From: Bacillus sp. ISL-34
GTDB lineage: Bacteria; Bacillota; Bacilli; Bacillales; DSM-1321
Direction of reading: 5' to 3'
Assembly: GCF_018613325.1 (NCBI RefSeq)
Contig: NZ_JAGGQJ010000017.1
Span: forward strand, 1 to 64,000
DNA length: 64,000 nucleotides
Below the pieces are notes generated by a model. It made no database searches and was not told the DNA's origin. It saw nothing but the letters and a program-made list of their open reading frames with translations. Positions 9,091 through 17,103 of the stretch are shown piece by piece. The translations under genes and the position numbers were made by a program. Position 1 is the stretch's first letter, and the number at the start of each line of letters is the position of its first letter.

Positions 9091-9231
9091 GAACGTCGTC
9101 GATTTCCACTCCAGGCACTCGCTTTCCGCGGGCGGTCCGGGAGCCTCCTCGGCGCCTTGCGCCTGCGGGGTCTCCCACGACGCGCTTTTCCCGCAGGAGT
9201 CTCGCACCTTTTCGTTCCAATCAACTTTGTT
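9091..9231 (-). repeat. GC-rich intergenic repeat, copy A
   Basis: A GC-rich element in reverse orientation relative to copies at 27620-27757 and 33658-33770. Shared blocks include AACAAAGTTGATTG, GACTCCTGCGGGAAAAGCGC and CCGCCCGCGGAAAGCGAGTG. Its composition stands out sharply against AT-rich flanks. Open frames across it are not real genes. Confidence 0.85.
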
Positions 9232-9269
9232 TTGAATTTTTTGGTAAAACCCCTTTTGTCTAAAAACAA

Positions 9270-9294
9270 AAACCGATTAATTGATAATCGGTTT
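9270..9294 (-). terminator. Terminator of the zinc-ribbon peptide gene
   Basis: AACCGATTA hairpin with ATAATCGGTT, followed on the minus strand by TTTTTGTTTTTAGACAAA. It is the proximal copy of the duplicated terminator. Confidence 0.8.
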
Positions 9295-9319
9295 AATTTA
9301 TAATCTATACCATGGGATA

Positions 9320-9439
9320 TTATTTTTTTGTTTTAACTGAGAATTGATTGCTCAATATCTTAGGACCGCATTGGCATAGGGAAGAATGCTTTAGCTTTTT
9401 TATTGGTGTTCCGCATGTTTCACAAACTTTTGCTGCCAT
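9320..9439 (-). CDS. Small zinc-ribbon-like protein, Fur-boxed
   Basis: A 39-residue protein with a clear ribosome site (AGGAGG) and a CxxC (Cys6, Cys9) and CxC (Cys22, Cys24) pair that could bind one zinc ion. The C-terminus is basic. No named family is recognised. The promoter (-35 AATCAA and -10 ATTATA as written on the plus strand, 16-base spacer) is overlapped by a 15/19 match to the Fur box, so iron-repressed expression is expected. A terminator follows 26 bases after the stop. A role in iron-limited metabolism is inference only. Confidence 0.7.
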   Translation of the reverse strand: MAAKVCETCGTPIKKLKHSSLCQCGPKILSNQFSVKTKK

Positions 9440-9476
9440 TTATACGTCCTCCTCACTTTATTTGCTTGCTATACAT

Positions 9477-9508
9477 ATTATACTACTTTTATAATGATAA
9501 TCAATACT
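9477..9508 (-). promoter_or_regulatory. Promoter and Fur box of the zinc-ribbon peptide
   Basis: On the minus strand TTGATT (9504-9499) and TATAAT (9482-9477) are 16 bases apart. The 19-mer at 9490-9508, TATAATGATAATCAATACT, matches the Fur consensus GATAATGATAATCATTATC at 15 of 19 positions and covers the -35 and spacer. Confidence 0.7.
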
Positions 9509-9620
9509 AAATTAAAATTATTATAAATAAGGCGAGTTTTTGACTTTATTTTATTAGACTTCACAAGTGATTAAAATAAAGATAAAATATAATAAAACAC
9601 ATCAGGAAGGTTGGTGTTGT

Positions 9621-10046
9621 ATGTCGAGAGAAATTCGCTCCATCCCCCGTCCCTTAGTACGTACGAATCAATGGGTCATTTTGTTAAGCGTAGCCACCGC
9701 CTTATTGACGGGACAAATATGGATATTAGTGATTCCTCTAACAGCAGGACTTTTAGGTCTTCTCTTTAATTTCAATCCAGTGATGCGTCTCGCAAAGCTT
9801 TTTCTGAAAAAGAAACCGTCCGATTATATTCCTGAAGATCATTCACAGCAACAATTCAACCAGGCCATAGCAGTCGTTTGCTTAGGACTTGGATTCACTT
9901 CTTTTTTGCTTGGCTGGAATGTTACCGGTTATATATTCACCTTGATGGTCGGCTTGGCTTCCCTCATAGCCATTCTTGGATTCTGCATCGGCTGCTTTAT
10001 CCTTTATCAATGGAAGCAATATTCCTATCGGCGATCTATTCGCTAA
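9621..10046 (+). CDS. DUF4395-like membrane protein
   Basis: A hydrophobic protein of 141 residues with about four TM segments and an N-terminal MSREIRSIPRPLVRTNQW stretch typical of DUF4395 proteins. The ATG at 9621 is chosen over an in-frame start 18 codons upstream because AGGAAGG precedes it and the upstream part is lysine-rich and unlike the family. DUF4395 proteins often accompany thiol-redox or sulfur genes, but none is adjacent here. It converges on the decayed iron permease. Function unknown. Confidence 0.7.
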   Translation: MSREIRSIPRPLVRTNQWVILLSVATALLTGQIWILVIPLTAGLLGLLFNFNPVMRLAKLFLKKKPSDYIPEDHSQQQFNQAIAVVCLGLGFTSFLLGWNVTGYIFTLMVGLASLIAILGFCIGCFILYQWKQYSYRRSIR

Positions 10047-10058
10047 TACTGCACACAA

Positions 10059-10085
10059 ATGGGACTGACACATGTCAGTCCCATT
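10059..10085. terminator. Bidirectional terminator
   Basis: AATGGGACTGACA / TGTCAGTCCCATT with a 2-base loop lies between the convergent DUF4395 gene and the efeU pseudogene; TTATT follows on the plus strand. Confidence 0.8.
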
Positions 10086-10088
10086 TTA

Positions 10089-11309
10089 TTATTCGGTTGC
10101 ACGTAAGGAATTGCTCTTTTTGACCCAAATGGTGGCCAATGCGATCAGCAAAATTAATACAGCTTGCGGCACCAGCGTTTCCATTGTTGGATAAAGACCT
10201 ATCGTTTCTACAAAGGGAAAGGATGTGATCGTATTTGTCTGTATCACCTGCGAAACCTGAAGTGAATGGATGGAGACTCCAAGAATCTTGAAAGCAATGC
10301 ATATATGAGTACCGTTGCCACTTTAAAGAATAGGGTCATCGGTAATTTCACACTATAGCGCAGCATGATGAAACCAATTACCACTAAAATGAGGAAGGCA
10401 AGGAAAATCCCGCTCAGCAGCTGCTTTAATTCCATATAAGGAGCCATACCGGCATAAAAGATAATCGTCTCGGCACCTTCACGAAATATGGATAGAAAAC
10501 TGATCAAAGCGAAAGAGATGATGCTTCCTGTCGCATTGGCTTGGTTCATTTGCTTGTCGATATACCGGTTCCATGCATGAACATTCGATTTACCATGAAG
10601 CCAAAGACCAATTGTCAACATCATCGATACGGCTATTATCCCAGTGATTCCCTCAATATATTCCCGGCTTGACGCAGCCGTGATCTGAGAGAAAACGATA
10701 TTGATTATGACCGCCAATATGGAACTGGCAACTAAACCCGCCCAAACCCTGTCCAAATCCATTTTTGTTTGTCGCTTGCCCGATTTTCTTTAGGAAACAA
10801 TAATGTAGCTACAATCAAGAGTGCCTCCAACCCTTCCCGTAAAAGGATCAAAGCGGCATCCCATGTTGTATAACCCGTATCATCAATTAAAGGGAGTAAC
10901 CTTGTGTTTAAATCGGATACGATTCCCTTCGCTTCATCCGCATTTACCTTTTTCGATTGCAATAGGCTGATTGCTGCCGGGACTTTCGTTTCCATATCGC
11001 TGCAAAGCTTGCTGTCCCTTGTGGAGACCTCCCCTTCGACATTAGGCCAAATTGTTAATATTTCATTTAGCTGATCAACGGCAGATAAGTAACAAGAGTA
11101 CTTGATAATGCCGATAATCGCTTCTTGATTTCATCTGTGGAGGCTTGCTCTCACACAGCACTTTTTACCGCAGATAGCCTCTCGTCGACTTCCCTCGCAC
11201 TCTCGCTTTCCGTTTTTACCGTTTGCCAATCTTTCTCGAAAAGATCGATATTTTTCGATACTTCCTCAAGCTCTCCGGATTTTACCTTCATTTGAAATGA
11301 TAGATTCAT
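10089..11309 (-). pseudogene. efeU: Decayed FTR1/EfeU-family iron permease
   Basis: Both FTR1 signature motifs survive: REGLEALLIV (near 10840) and REGAETIIF (near 10480), with several hydrophobic segments. The reading frame is broken by frameshifts near 10750 and 10275 and by an in-frame TGA near 11145 in the extracytoplasmic N-terminal region. The signal peptide and ribosome site are missing: the Fur box ends 8 bases before the first recognisable codons, which implies a deletion. Intact bacillar relatives are about 480 residues and import ferric iron with EfeO/EfeB partners, neither of which is here. Several independent lesions argue against a single sequencing error. Confidence 0.85.
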
Positions 11310-11316
11310 ATTAGAA

Positions 11317-11335
11317 GATAATGAAAATCATTATA
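11317..11335 (-). promoter_or_regulatory. Fur box of the efeU pseudogene
   Basis: GATAATGAAAATCATTATA matches the 19-base Fur consensus at 17 of 19 positions. It still marks the decayed iron permease as a former Fur target. Confidence 0.8.
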
Positions 11336-11439
11336 AATATATATTTTAATGGAAACGTGACATTGTTCATCCTCTTCGAAAAAATTTCACTCTATCCCTT
11401 TTACTTTTGATAAGAAGCTCACAGATGGCTAAAAATAAA

Positions 11440-11467
11440 AAAGGCAGCCTACATATCGGCTACCTTT
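11440..11467 (-). terminator. Terminator overlapping the MarR gene end
   Basis: AAAGGCAGCC / GGCTACCTTT hairpin (one mismatch) followed on the minus strand by TTTTATTTTT. The stem includes the last codons of the MarR gene. Confidence 0.7.
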
Positions 11468-11939
11468 CCCGCTCACTCATTAATTTGTCATTTTCCTTGT
11501 CCATGATTTTTGTAATATCCTCAATGAATTGATTGATGAATTTTAGCTCTTGTTCATTATAAGCGGAACATAACTCCTTGGTGGCCATAGAGAGCGATTG
11601 ATAGTGTGATTTAATCTGTTCCTGCCTTTCAGGTATCGGTGCAATCATTACCCGTCTTCCGTCCAATTGATCTCGACCTCTTTTAACATAACCGGATTTC
11701 TCAAGGCGATTGATCAGTGCCGTAACCGATCCCGTGCTCAATCCTGTAAGTTTGGATAATTCACCAGCGGTAATCGGTCCTGTTTCATTCAATATTTCAG
11801 CACTCTTCAAGTCCGTATGGGACACCCCTATTTTCTGGGCCATATTTTGTTGAAATAAAACGGATCTCATTCCATACCGCTGCAATCTGTGTGTTAAACT
11901 CTCTAACAAAGCTGCATGCACCCTATTATCGCTTGACAT
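11460..11939 (-). CDS. MarR-family transcriptional regulator
   Basis: A 159-residue winged-helix regulator. The helix-turn-helix (about residues 65-90, GELSKLTGLSTGSVTALINRL) and the wing (GYVKRGRDQLDGRRVMI) are clear. It is transcribed away from the MFS exporter and the shared intergenic space holds a perfect 11+3+11 palindrome, so it very likely represses both genes and responds to an exporter substrate. The ligand is unknown. Confidence 0.88.
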   Translation of the reverse strand: MSSDNRVHAALLESLTHRLQRYGMRSVLFQQNMAQKIGVSHTDLKSAEILNETGPITAGELSKLTGLSTGSVTALINRLEKSGYVKRGRDQLDGRRVMIAPIPERQEQIKSHYQSLSMATKELCSAYNEQELKFINQFIEDITKIMDKENDKLMSERER

Positions 11940-11964
11940 AAAATGCCACCCCTTTTACACTTAA

Positions 11965-11989
11965 ATTTATCTTGATTTTCAAGATAAAT
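11965..11989. promoter_or_regulatory. MarR operator palindrome
   Basis: Perfect half-sites ATTTATCTTGA and TCAAGATAAAT are separated by 3 bases, between the divergent MarR and MFS genes. The form and position fit an autoregulatory MarR operator. Confidence 0.8.
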
Positions 11990-12068
11990 GTTTTGTTTCA
12001 TCTTAACGTTTATCCTTCAACCATGTAAAGGAAATTCATGAGCTGGTTGATACGAAGGAGGAAAATAA

Positions 12069-13583
12069 ATGAACGCTCAAAAAAAACAAAAATTCATTGT
12101 TGCCGGTTTACTATTGGGTATCTTGATGTCAGCAATGGATAATACGATTGTTGCGACTGCAATGGGAACGATCGTTTCTGATTTAGGCGGATTCGATAAG
12201 TTTGTATGGGTGACATCTGCCTATATGGTCGCCACGATGGCAAGCATGCCGATATTCGGTAAGCTTTCCGACATGTATGGAAGAAAGCGGTTTTTTATTT
12301 TTGGACTTATAGTCTTTTTAATCGGTTCCGCATTATGTGGTATGGCTCAGAGCATAGTGCAGTTAAGTATCTTCCGTGCAATCCAGGGGATAGGCGGAGG
12401 CGCTTTGATGCCTATAGCCTTTACGATCATTTTTGATATTTTCCCACCTGAAAAACGCGGAAAATTAACTGGCCTATTCGGCGCTGTATTTGGGGCCTCA
12501 AGCGTATTGGGACCACTTTTAGGTGCTTATATTACTGAATACTCCAGCTGGCACTGGATTTTTTACGTCAATGTTCCAATTGGGATCATTTCTTTATTTT
12601 TCATCTGGAATTATTACAAGGAGTCACCCAACACCCAAGAGCAAAAAGTTGATTGGGGTGGCGCAGCAACTCTCGTCATTGCGGTTATCAGCTTAATGTT
12701 CGCTCTCGAACTAGGCGGGGAGTATGGCTGGAGTTCTTCTCCTATCATAGGTCTGTTTGCCAGTTTTGTGGTTTTCTTCGTTTCATTTTTCTTTTTCGAA
12801 AAAAGAGCAAAAGATCCAATCATTTCATTATGGCTGTTTAAAAGGCGATTATTTGCCACTTCTCAGATTTTAGCCATTCTTTATGGCGGTACATTCATTA
12901 TATTAACCGTATATATCCCGATTTTCGTGCAGGCAGTTTACGGTGGTTCCGCAACAAATGCCGGATTGATCCTAACTCCCATGATGCTTGGTTCTGTATT
13001 CGGCAGTGCAGTTGGGGGGATATTCAATACAAAGACAAGCTTTCGCAACTTAATGACGATTTCCGTCATCTGTTATTTTGCAGGAATGCTTTTATTAGGG
13101 ACCATCACCCCTGATACCAGCAGGACTTTATTAACTTTGTACATGATTTTGACTGGATTTGGCATGGGCTTTTCCTTCTCCCTTTTGCCTATAGCATCCA
13201 TTCACAACCTGGAACCTAGATTCCGGGGGTCGGCCAACTCAACAAACTCATTCCTCCGTTCTTTTGGGATGACACTCGGTGTAACGATTTATGGAGCGAT
13301 TCAGACCAATGTATTCACAAGTAAAATGACGGAGGCGTTTAAAGGAATGCAAGGAAGTCCGGATACAGCCGGATTGATGGAGGACCCAAGACAGCTCTTC
13401 CAATCGGACGCACGTGCCGAGATTCCGGACTTTATCCTGGATAAAATCGTACATGCGATGTCCGATTCGATATCATTGATATTCACCTTGGCTCTCATTC
13501 CGATCGGTCTTGCAGCAATCACTGTGTTCTTCATGGGAAAAACAAGAGTGGAAACACCTTCAAAAAAGGAATACTTACAATAA
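12069..13583 (+). CDS. DHA2-type MFS drug exporter
   Basis: A 504-residue, 14-TM major facilitator of the DHA2 (EmrB/QacA) type. MDNTIV in TM1 is the motif D1 typical of the family, GKLSDMYGRKR is motif A after TM2, and GGGALMPIAF and GAVFGASSVLGPLLGA correspond to motifs B and C. It should export toxic compounds using the proton gradient. The ribosome site GAAGGAGG lies 7 bases before the ATG. Expression is probably controlled by the divergent MarR through the palindrome at 11965. The substrate is not predictable. Confidence 0.88.
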   Translation: MNAQKKQKFIVAGLLLGILMSAMDNTIVATAMGTIVSDLGGFDKFVWVTSAYMVATMASMPIFGKLSDMYGRKRFFIFGLIVFLIGSALCGMAQSIVQLSIFRAIQGIGGGALMPIAFTIIFDIFPPEKRGKLTGLFGAVFGASSVLGPLLGAYITEYSSWHWIFYVNVPIGIISLFFIWNYYKESPNTQEQKVDWGGAATLVIAVISLMFALELGGEYGWSSSPIIGLFASFVVFFVSFFFFEKRAKDPIISLWLFKRRLFATSQILAILYGGTFIILTVYIPIFVQAVYGGSATNAGLILTPMMLGSVFGSAVGGIFNTKTSFRNLMTISVICYFAGMLLLGTITPDTSRTLLTLYMILTGFGMGFSFSLLPIASIHNLEPRFRGSANSTNSFLRSFGMTLGVTIYGAIQTNVFTSKMTEAFKGMQGSPDTAGLMEDPRQLFQSDARAEIPDFILDKIVHAMSDSISLIFTLALIPIGLAAITVFFMGKTRVETPSKKEYLQ

Positions 13584-13609
13584 ACAAAAAGCCTTGCAGA
13601 GGAACTAAT

Positions 13610-13753
13610 GGTGCCATTGATCCGATATTCGACCCCATATTAAGTCGTCCTGCGACTTGGGTCGCTTGATACCTCACTTCAGAAGGATACCAGCAAATGA
13701 ACCTGGCCATATTCAGTGGTCTGCATATGGAAGAGGATATGCTTCCTAAGCCA
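13610..13753 (+). pseudogene. Possible coding remnant, unrecognised
   Basis: One frame reads as plausible protein (GAIDPIFDPILSRPATWVA, a TGA, then YLTSEGYQQMNLAIFSGLHM and MEEDMLPKPYN) with no start or ribosome site. It may be the worn end of a gene. I do not recognise the family. Confidence 0.3.
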
Positions 13754-13762
13754 TATAACAGT

Positions 13763-13793
13763 AAAAAGGCAAAGCATGGCGCTTTGCCTTTTT
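13763..13793. terminator. Terminator of the deformylase gene
   Basis: A 13-bp stem AAAAAGGCAAAGC / GCTTTGCCTTTTT with a 5-base loop gives T-runs on either strand, so it can serve transcription from both sides. Confidence 0.85.
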
Positions 13794-13796
13794 GGT

Positions 13797-14375
13797 TTAC
13801 AGACTTTTCACTTCCACGTTTTCCGGAAGCTTGAAAGGGTTTTCGGTATTGATCCGGTCATAAAACATGATCCCGTTTAAATGATCTAACTCATGTTGAA
13901 ACACGATTGCAGCAAAGCCCTTCAGCCGCATCTCTATTTCCTCACCATTACCGTCCAAAGCTTTAATTTTAACCCGTTCATAACGCGGTACATATCCTTT
14001 AATATCACGGTCGACTGAAAGGCAGCCTTCACTTTGAGGTAAATAGATCATTGTGGCAGAATGGCTGATGATTTTCGGATTCACAAGGGCATATTCAAAC
14101 AGCTTCCCCTTTTCGTCTGGAAAATACATGACGAACATGCGTTTATTCAAGCCTATCTGATTGGCAGACAACCCAACGCCTTCACGCAAATTGTACTTCT
14201 TTTGGAGTTTTGGGTCCTGGCTATTTTTCAGGTATTGCATCATGCATTCCAACGTTTCACGATCTTCATCCGAAATCGGCAGGCTGACTTCATCCGTTAC
14301 CTGACGCAGAATGGGATCTCCTTCTCTAACGATATCCTTCATCGTAATCATATAGTCTTTTATAAATTTACTCAT
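13797..14375 (-). CDS. def: Peptide deformylase (YkrB/DefB-like)
   Basis: Removes the formyl group from nascent proteins in the cytoplasm using a bound metal ion. All three motifs are intact: GVGLSANQIG, EGCLSV (metal-ligand Cys) and QHELDHLNG (two His ligands and catalytic Glu). At 192 residues with insertions before motif 2, it belongs to the larger Gram-positive type like B. subtilis YkrB. The start is either 14375 or the internal MITMKD at 14351, which matches the usual family start; neither has a strong ribosome site. It is a single-gene unit with its own terminator. Confidence 0.92.
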   Translation of the reverse strand: MSKFIKDYMITMKDIVREGDPILRQVTDEVSLPISDEDRETLECMMQYLKNSQDPKLQKKYNLREGVGLSANQIGLNKRMFVMYFPDEKGKLFEYALVNPKIISHSATMIYLPQSEGCLSVDRDIKGYVPRYERVKIKALDGNGEEIEMRLKGFAAIVFQHELDHLNGIMFYDRINTENPFKLPENVEVKSL

Positions 14376-14629
14376 AGAACTTCACACTCTTCTACCATTT
14401 TATTTTTTCATGACTTAGACCATTTCACTTTAGCATTTCGTATTTAAAAAGTCTAATATCCAGGTTAGATTAAATACTTCTAAATACCGGACTTCATTCT
14501 TTAATTTTTCACAAAATATGTAATTTCTTCACCTTTACATTATTTACCTTTAATTTAAGGTATAAAGGCCTATAGATTACATGTTTAAAAATTTTATACT
14601 GAATATATATACTTAAAGGAGATGAAAAA

Positions 14630-16363
14630 TTGAACTCGAACTCTAAATTAGTTTCGAAATTGCTGCCGTTCCTGACGGCTCTCATTGTGATAATTTCTGG
14701 AATCAGTTGGTATGTTGTCACTCAGTCAAAGGATATGGTCATTCCCTTTTCTTCGGTGGAAAAGACGATTAAAGCCCAAAATGGAGCCCTTGTCACCATT
14801 GAAGAAAAAAGAAATGGCACTCTTCACATCTCCACGCCAGATGGAGAATACGTTTCCAGTATTCCTCCCAACAGTCAAATGATCAATAAACTTGTCGAAA
14901 CTTATAACGTTCAATATTCTTTTTCATCAACTAATAAATCAGCATTATGGATTTTAGGCGGATTAATGGCGGCACTCGTCATAACCGCTGTCATTATACA
15001 AAAAAAATCAAAGGGCGGATTGCGGATCGGCAGTAAAAAACAAAGCCTTTCCACCCCAAAGCCCCTGCCAGAGATAACTTTGGATGATGTAGGCGGTTTG
15101 CAATCCGAAATCAAACAGGAAATCCTACAGACACTCACTACACTAAAGGAACCTGAACGTTCAGCTAAAATTGGAATTAAGCCGCCTCAAGGCATTTTAT
15201 TATACGGCCCCCCTGGAACGGGGAAAACCTTGCTTGCACAGGCAATCGCAAAAGAGCTTGGTGCAAACTTCTTCTCAACGAGCGGTTCAGCCTTCAACGA
15301 AATGTTTGTTGGAGTCGGTGCTGCCCGTGTCCGCAGCCTTTTCCAAAATGCACGTAAGCAATCGCCAGCTGTCATTTTCATTGATGAAGTCGACGCGTTG
15401 GCTGGTAAAAGGAAAGCTCATGGCGGGGAAGAAGGCGAAAAAACGTTAACTGAACTGCTTGTGCAATTGGATGGAGGCCATCCAAATGAAGGCATTTTAT
15501 TCATTGCAGCGACCAACCGGAAAGATATGCTCGATGAGGCATTTCTACGTCCGGGCAGGATCGATTTCTCTTTCCAAGTTCCACTTCCGGATACACAAGG
15601 AAGAAAGGAAATCATCAATATCCATACGAAGGGAAAGCGTCTAGCGACAGATGTCCTTGCTTCCCTGGATGAGTTGGCTGAAAGCACATCCGGTTTCTCC
15701 GGTGCTGACTTAAGCTCCCTGTTCGATACTGCATCACGTCATGCCCTGAGGAATGAACAGGATATGATTCGTAAACAGGATCTTGATTACGCCATTGACC
15801 GCACGATACTTGGAGCGACATCACGTACCTTGAATGATGTGGATACTAAGCGGCGCGTGGCCATTCATGAAAGTGGACATGCCCTGATTGCAGCTTTGAC
15901 AAAGCCCGGTTCCGTTCGAAAGGCGACCATCATTCCGCGTGGGGAAGCCCTTGGATATGTAGCGCCAATACCTAAAGAACTCCATCTGGCAACAGCCAGT
16001 GAATTGCTTGATCAAGTCAAAATGATTTTAGCAGGTGGCGTGGCGGAAAGAATGTATTTAGGAGAACATAGCATCGGTGTAGGCGGAGATGTGCAACAGG
16101 CGAAACATCTACTTGAACAAATGGTCGATACCGGAATGCTTCAAGATGGATTTACCCTCACCTTTAATAAAGGTGAGAAGGAGCAAAAGATGCAGGAATT
16201 ATTCACGAAAGCGATTTCTGAAACGGAAATGTTGATTGACTCGAATCGCCTACAGTATGAAGAGCTTGTTGAAGAGTTATTGAAAAAAGAGACACTTGAG
16301 GGATCTGAAGTTCAGCGTATCGTTGATGCTTCAGAAATAACCAGCATATGCTCAAATGCTTAA
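14630..16363 (+). CDS. FtsH-like AAA+ membrane metalloprotease
   Basis: A membrane protease of 577 residues. TM1 (about 9-30), a short extracytoplasmic domain, TM2 (about 104-124), an AAA+ module with Walker A GPPGTGKT (193-200), Walker B VIFIDEVD (248-255) and the SRH with RPGR, then an M41 peptidase domain with zinc motif HESGH (413-417). It starts with TTG after a strong AAAGGAGATG. It is about 60 residues shorter than housekeeping FtsH and is probably a paralogue, because ftsH normally lies in the tilS-hpt region. Substrates are unknown. Confidence 0.85.
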   Translation: MNSNSKLVSKLLPFLTALIVIISGISWYVVTQSKDMVIPFSSVEKTIKAQNGALVTIEEKRNGTLHISTPDGEYVSSIPPNSQMINKLVETYNVQYSFSSTNKSALWILGGLMAALVITAVIIQKKSKGGLRIGSKKQSLSTPKPLPEITLDDVGGLQSEIKQEILQTLTTLKEPERSAKIGIKPPQGILLYGPPGTGKTLLAQAIAKELGANFFSTSGSAFNEMFVGVGAARVRSLFQNARKQSPAVIFIDEVDALAGKRKAHGGEEGEKTLTELLVQLDGGHPNEGILFIAATNRKDMLDEAFLRPGRIDFSFQVPLPDTQGRKEIINIHTKGKRLATDVLASLDELAESTSGFSGADLSSLFDTASRHALRNEQDMIRKQDLDYAIDRTILGATSRTLNDVDTKRRVAIHESGHALIAALTKPGSVRKATIIPRGEALGYVAPIPKELHLATASELLDQVKMILAGGVAERMYLGEHSIGVGGDVQQAKHLLEQMVDTGMLQDGFTLTFNKGEKEQKMQELFTKAISETEMLIDSNRLQYEELVEELLKKETLEGSEVQRIVDASEITSICSNA

Positions 16364-16398
16364 TATTCTTATTCACCGAGTCTTAAGACCTAATATTT

Positions 16399-16436
16399 AG
16401 AGCCTGTTTGCGATAAAACAGGCTCTTTTTTTTTTT
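16399..16436 (+). terminator. Terminator of the FtsH-like gene
   Basis: AGAGCCTGTTT / AAACAGGCTCT with a 5-base loop, followed by a long T-run. Confidence 0.93.
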
Positions 16437-16499
16437 GACCATATATGTAAGCAAACCGGAAATGAATGCAGGGAAATTAACCTGATGGAAATCCTCATC

Positions 16500-16730
16500 C
16501 TAGTCAACACGATATGTTCCTTTACGGATTTCCCTTTCCTTGCTGCTGCAATCCAAAGAACAATATTTACTGTTTGCCTTTCTTGGTTTGTACTTCTTCC
16601 CGCATTGTTCACATTTCTTTAATTCATATTTTATGTAGGCTGTCCCTTTACAGCTCTGGGAACAGTATTTAGCATTTTCGTTATAACTTTTAAATCCACG
16701 ACCACATATCTGGCAAACGAAATTGGCCAT
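16500..16730 (-). CDS. Small zinc-finger protein
   Basis: A 76-residue protein with two similar treble-clef-like zinc motifs: CQICGRGF...YCSQSC in the first half and CEQCGKKY...YCSLDC in the second, so an internal duplication is likely. The linker is basic. GGAGG precedes the ATG correctly. Such domains bind nucleic acid or protein partners; none is indicated. It is a single-gene unit beside transporter remnants. I cannot assign a function. Confidence 0.7.
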   Translation of the reverse strand: MANFVCQICGRGFKSYNENAKYCSQSCKGTAYIKYELKKCEQCGKKYKPRKANSKYCSLDCSSKEREIRKGTYRVD

Positions 16731-16771
16731 TATATATCCTCCGTATCATGCTAACTAACATTAGCCTTCTA

Positions 16772-17012
16772 TCAATCTATCTTTTCGTACCGTTGTTGGA
16801 ACTCAATAGGGATCCTCGAACTGTTGTATTTATCCTGAATGAAAATTATTGCCACTGCTGCAATTAAGGCTGGAAGTGCAAAACTGATGAAATTCATATA
16901 AATGGGCACCTTTAACTCTATTAATACTCCGCCAATCGAAGGTCCCAGAATGGCACCGAACCTGCCGATTCCAAGTGCTCAGCCAAGAGAATCAACTGGA
17001 ACCTCTTTCAAA
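16772..17012 (-). pseudogene. C-terminal remnant of an AAHS-type aromatic acid MFS transporter
   Basis: The minus strand encodes ALGIGRFGAILGPSIGG, the conserved late motif of aromatic acid:H+ symporters, then a last TM helix and RYEKID with a stop. The codon just before ALGIGR, where relatives usually have tryptophan, is TGA. Everything upstream is missing and the sequence runs into a hairpin repeat at 17020. This is a truncated, dead transporter gene. Confidence 0.75.
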
Positions 17013-17019
17013 GAAAAAA

Positions 17020-17062
17020 ACTGCAGGCAAACTCGCTTTTCTTCGAGTTTGTCTACAGTCTG
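17020..17062. repeat. TAGACAAA-type hairpin element, copy B
   Basis: An inverted repeat: on the minus strand TGTAGACAAACTCG pairs with CGAGTTTGCCTGCAG and is followed by TTTTTTT. It directly abuts the ptsG-type terminator on the downstream side and is nearly identical to the copy at 22823-22868. Confidence 0.85.
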
Positions 17063-17097
17063 AAGGGATGTCGACAAAGTCGACATCCCTTTTTTTA
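17063..17097. terminator. Terminator of the GlcNAc PTS gene
   Basis: A 13-bp stem AAGGGATGTCGAC / GTCGACATCCCTT with a 3-base loop lies just after the nagE stop. The T-run is stronger in the plus direction. Confidence 0.75.
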
Positions 17098-17103
17098 CAC
17101 GTT

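Noticed and set aside
9069-9269. Arg/Pro-rich open frame
   Set aside because: It lies wholly in the GC-rich repeat; similar frames occur in the other copies (27615-27821, 33669-33956) through composition only.
10244-10995. Two separate short membrane protein genes
   Set aside because: Together they form consecutive pieces of one FTR1 permease, so a broken gene is the better reading.
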